DNA of 33,491 nucleotides from Acidimicrobiia bacterium (GTDB lineage: Bacteria; Actinomycetota; Acidimicrobiia; IMCC26256; PALSA-555), in NCBI GenBank assembly GCA_009694295.1, contig SHVJ01000015.1, forward strand, positions 1-33,491, in the 5' to 3' direction. Of the stretch, positions 31,990 to 33,491 are shown piece by piece. How positions within the stretch are numbered: position 1 is the first letter of the stretch; each line of letters starts with the position of its first letter. The position numbers and the translations under genes were made by a program. Under the pieces are notes generated by a model that made no database searches, was not told the DNA's origin, and saw nothing but the letters and a program-made list of their open reading frames with translations.

Positions 31990-32132
31990 ATTTCTGGTCG
32001 CGCTCGCTGGTTTGCTGTGGGTATCGGGCTGAGGAGCCGTCGGATCCGCTCGCCTGCTCCAATTTCTGGTCGCGCTCGCTGGTTTGCTGTGGGTATCGGG
32101 CTGAGGAGCCGTCGGATCCGCTCGCCTGCTCC
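31989..32132 (+). repeat. Exact 72-bp tandem duplication in divergent promoter region
   Basis: Two identical, abutting 72-base units occupy 31989-32060 and 32061-32132; I found no mismatch. Flanking bases differ, so the repeat is exactly two units. Each unit contains GGCT-GAGG-AGCC (a short hairpin) and the palindrome CGGATCCG. The block fills almost the whole space between the CoA-transferase start (31974, minus) and the oxidoreductase start (32147, plus). A duplication of a regulatory sequence is the simplest reading. Perfect identity indicates a recent event or active conservation. Confidence 0.97.
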
Positions 32133-32138
32133 TAGATT
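32133..32138 (+). promoter_or_regulatory. -10-like TAGATT before the Gfo/Idh/MocA gene
   Basis: TAGATT (TAnnnT) directly follows the second 72-bp unit and is eight bases upstream of ATG 32147. The intervening GAGGGCGG could act as a weak RBS if the transcript starts upstream. A leaderless transcript is possible. Confidence 0.35.
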
Positions 32139-32146
32139 GAGGGCGG

Positions 32147-33169
32147 ATGACAGAGCCCTTGCGGATCGGGACGCTGGGCGCCGCCAAGATCACGCCATCG
32201 GCGTTGTTCACGCCGGCCAAGACGGTGCCGGAAGTCGAGATCGTGGCGATCGCGGCCCGCGATCGGACGCGCGCCGAGAAGGTGGCGGCCAAGCACGGAA
32301 TCCCGACCGTGCACGACTCGTACGACGCGTTGCTGGCTGACCCTAACGTGCAGGCCGTCTACAACCCCTTGCCCAATGGGCTGCACGGGCGCTGGACGAT
32401 CGCTGCGCTCGAAGCGGGCAAGCACGTGCTGTGCGAGAAGCCGTTCACTGCGAACGCAGAAGAAGCCGAACGTGTCGCCGCGGTCGCCGACCGGACGGGC
32501 CTCGTGGTGATGGAGGCGTTCCACTACCGGTACCACCCGCTGGTGGCCCGCCTGCTCGAAATCATCGCGAGCGGTGAGCTGGGCGAGATCCAGCGCATCG
32601 AGACACGCATGTGCTTCCCGCTCCCACCCTTCGGTCCGACGGGGAAAGACATTCGCTGGCAGCTCGATCTCGCGGGCGGCTCACTGATGGACGCGGGCTG
32701 CTACGCCGTACACCAGCTGCGCACGTTGGCTGCCGCCGAGCCGGAAGTGGTCTCGGCCGAGATGAAGTGCGCCAGGCCTGAAGTCGATCGTGCGACGAGG
32801 GCAGAGCTGCGCTTCGCCGATGGTCGCACCGGGAGCATCGAGACCGCGATGTGGTCAAAACGACTGCTGAGCCTGCGCGGCAAGGTCACTGCGTCGCTCG
32901 GCACGATGGACATCGTGAACATGACGGGCCCGCAGTACTTCCACAAGGTCGTTGTGCGCACGACCGATCCGCGCTCAGGCGTGAAGGCGCGTCGTAAGGA
33001 GAAGGTGAAGGGCGAGACCACCTACTGGTACCAGCTCAAGGCGTTCGCCGCCGCGGTGCAAGAAGGCGCGCCGTACCCGACCACGCCCGCGGACGCGATC
33101 GCGAACATGCGGGTGATCGACGCGATCTACCGTGCCGCTGGTCTTCACGTGCGCGAGCCCAGCGCGTGA
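32147..33169 (+). CDS. Gfo/Idh/MocA-family oxidoreductase
   Basis: This 340-residue NAD(P)-dependent oxidoreductase belongs to the glucose-fructose/inositol-dehydrogenase family. Seen: Rossmann start LRIGTLGAAKITPSALF (5-21), VAIAARDRTRAEKVAAKHG, NPLPNGLHGRWTIAAL, the hallmark GKHVLCEKPFT with Lys in EKP (about 98), EAFHYRYHPLV and GGSLMDAGCYAVHQLR with the putative catalytic Asp/His side. Both domains are complete. Family members oxidise sugars, cyclitols or dihydrodiols (trans-1,2-dihydrobenzene-1,2-diol dehydrogenase is a related type), and the EAFHYRYHP motif fits that dihydrodiol-like branch. Its stop overlaps the Nudix GTG (GTGA). Confidence 0.93.
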   Translation: MTEPLRIGTLGAAKITPSALFTPAKTVPEVEIVAIAARDRTRAEKVAAKHGIPTVHDSYDALLADPNVQAVYNPLPNGLHGRWTIAALEAGKHVLCEKPFTANAEEAERVAAVADRTGLVVMEAFHYRYHPLVARLLEIIASGELGEIQRIETRMCFPLPPFGPTGKDIRWQLDLAGGSLMDAGCYAVHQLRTLAAAEPEVVSAEMKCARPEVDRATRAELRFADGRTGSIETAMWSKRLLSLRGKVTASLGTMDIVNMTGPQYFHKVVVRTTDPRSGVKARRKEKVKGETTYWYQLKAFAAAVQEGAPYPTTPADAIANMRVIDAIYRAAGLHVREPSA

Positions 33170-33491
33170 GCGAGGTCACCAACTTCGAGCGTTGGTTCCG
33201 CGACGGCACGCGGGTCGAGGGCGATCCGATCCCTGCGGCCACGGTGGTGCTGGTACGCGAGACGGCCGCCGGCTGCGAGACGCTGATGCTCAAGAAGAAC
33301 TCGAAGCTCGCGTTCGGTGGTATGTGGGTTTTTCCGGGCGGACGCATTGATGACATCGACCGCGAGGGCGCTTCCAACATCGAGACCGCGGCTCGCCGCG
33401 CTGCCGTGCGAGAAGCGGCGGAAGAGACAGCACTCGTCGTCGACGAGGAGTCGCTGGCATTCATCTCTCATTGGACGCCACCGGGAATGGC
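33166..33491 (+). CDS. Nudix hydrolase, N-terminal part
   Basis: An open frame starts at GTG 33166 (GTGA overlap) and runs off the right edge after 108 codons. Nudix enzymes cleave nucleoside diphosphate-linked compounds. Seen: PIPAATVVLVRE, MLKKNSKLAFGGMWVFPGGR and the catalytic helix RRAAVREAAEETAL (REAAEET is the RE-x2-EE core). There is an insertion between the GG of the box and the helix (IDDIDREGASNIETA). ISHWTPPGM follows and is typical of the NUDT19/CoA-diphosphatase-like group. A role in hydrolysing CoA or acyl-CoA derivatives would suit the region (inference). The C-terminus is outside the window. Confidence 0.9.
   Translation, partial: MSEVTNFERWFRDGTRVEGDPIPAATVVLVRETAAGCETLMLKKNSKLAFGGMWVFPGGRIDDIDREGASNIETAARRAAVREAAEETALVVDEESLAFISHWTPPGM

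Noticed and set aside
31989-32132. 72-bp repeat as CRISPR or IS end
   Set aside because: There are only two abutting units without spacers, and no cas gene, transposase or target duplication nearby.
1-33491. tRNA, rRNA, riboswitch or phage structural genes
   Set aside because: No clover-leaf, rRNA-like stretch, conserved riboswitch pattern or phage protein was recognised. Nearly all sequence is occupied by the listed genes.

Overview
The window is high-GC DNA with frequent GTG starts, gene chains joined by ATGA/GTGA overlaps, an F420-type luciferase-like oxidoreductase, a DUF222/HNH gene and TAnnnT-type -10 boxes. Together these suggest an actinobacterium, most plausibly Acidimicrobiia or a relative (inference; no rRNA or marker gene is present). 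It reads as a dense catabolic accessory region for an unidentified carboxylic, alicyclic, aromatic or steroid-like substrate. No tRNA, rRNA, CRISPR array, transposase or integrase was seen.

Layout. (1) 1-892 (+): C-terminal part of an acyl-CoA synthetase. (2) 7197-935 (-): a tightly coupled operon of two amidohydrolase_2-family hydrolases, an aldehyde dehydrogenase, an atypical AMP-ligase and a MOSC protein whose last third is frameshifted. (3) 7387-8619 (+): a DUF222/HNH endonuclease-like gene with its own promoter-like site, bracketed by an imperfect 20-bp inverted repeat. (4) 8694-12560 (+): bicupin, crotonase-fold protein, TetR regulator and exported alpha/beta hydrolase, all overlapping. 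(5) 14612-12588 (-) and 14670-15926 (+): divergent old-yellow-enzyme/dienoyl-CoA-reductase-like flavoprotein and cytochrome P450. (6) 23511-15933 (-): beta-lactamase-fold esterase, LLM oxidoreductase, NTF2-like protein, SMP-30 lactonase-like protein, acyl-CoA synthetase, SDR, GerW/YtfJ-like protein and a third amidohydrolase. (7) 23567-27648 (+): amidohydrolase, SDR, MFS exporter and amidohydrolase. (8) 31974-27620 (-): tandem-domain class III CoA-transferase, thiolase-fold protein without the expected cysteines, DUF35 protein and a small membrane-like protein. (9) 31989-32132: an exact 72-bp tandem duplication in the divergent promoter region. (10) 32147-33491 (+): Gfo/Idh/MocA oxidoreductase and a Nudix hydrolase cut by the window edge.

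How the genes may work together (inference). P450, SDRs, the LLM enzyme and the aldehyde dehydrogenase would oxidise the substrate. Three AMP-ligases and the CoA-transferase would activate acids as CoA esters. The crotonase, the flavoprotein and the thiolase/DUF35 pair would carry out beta-oxidation or retro-aldol side-chain cleavage. Five metal-dependent amidohydrolase-superfamily members plus esterase and lactonase-like enzymes would open rings or decarboxylate. The MFS protein and TetR supply transport and regulation. The most notable points are the five amidohydrolases (one with Arg at a metal-site Asp), the 72-bp duplication between two promoter-like sites, the inverted repeats around the HNH gene, and several enzymes that have lost hallmark residues.
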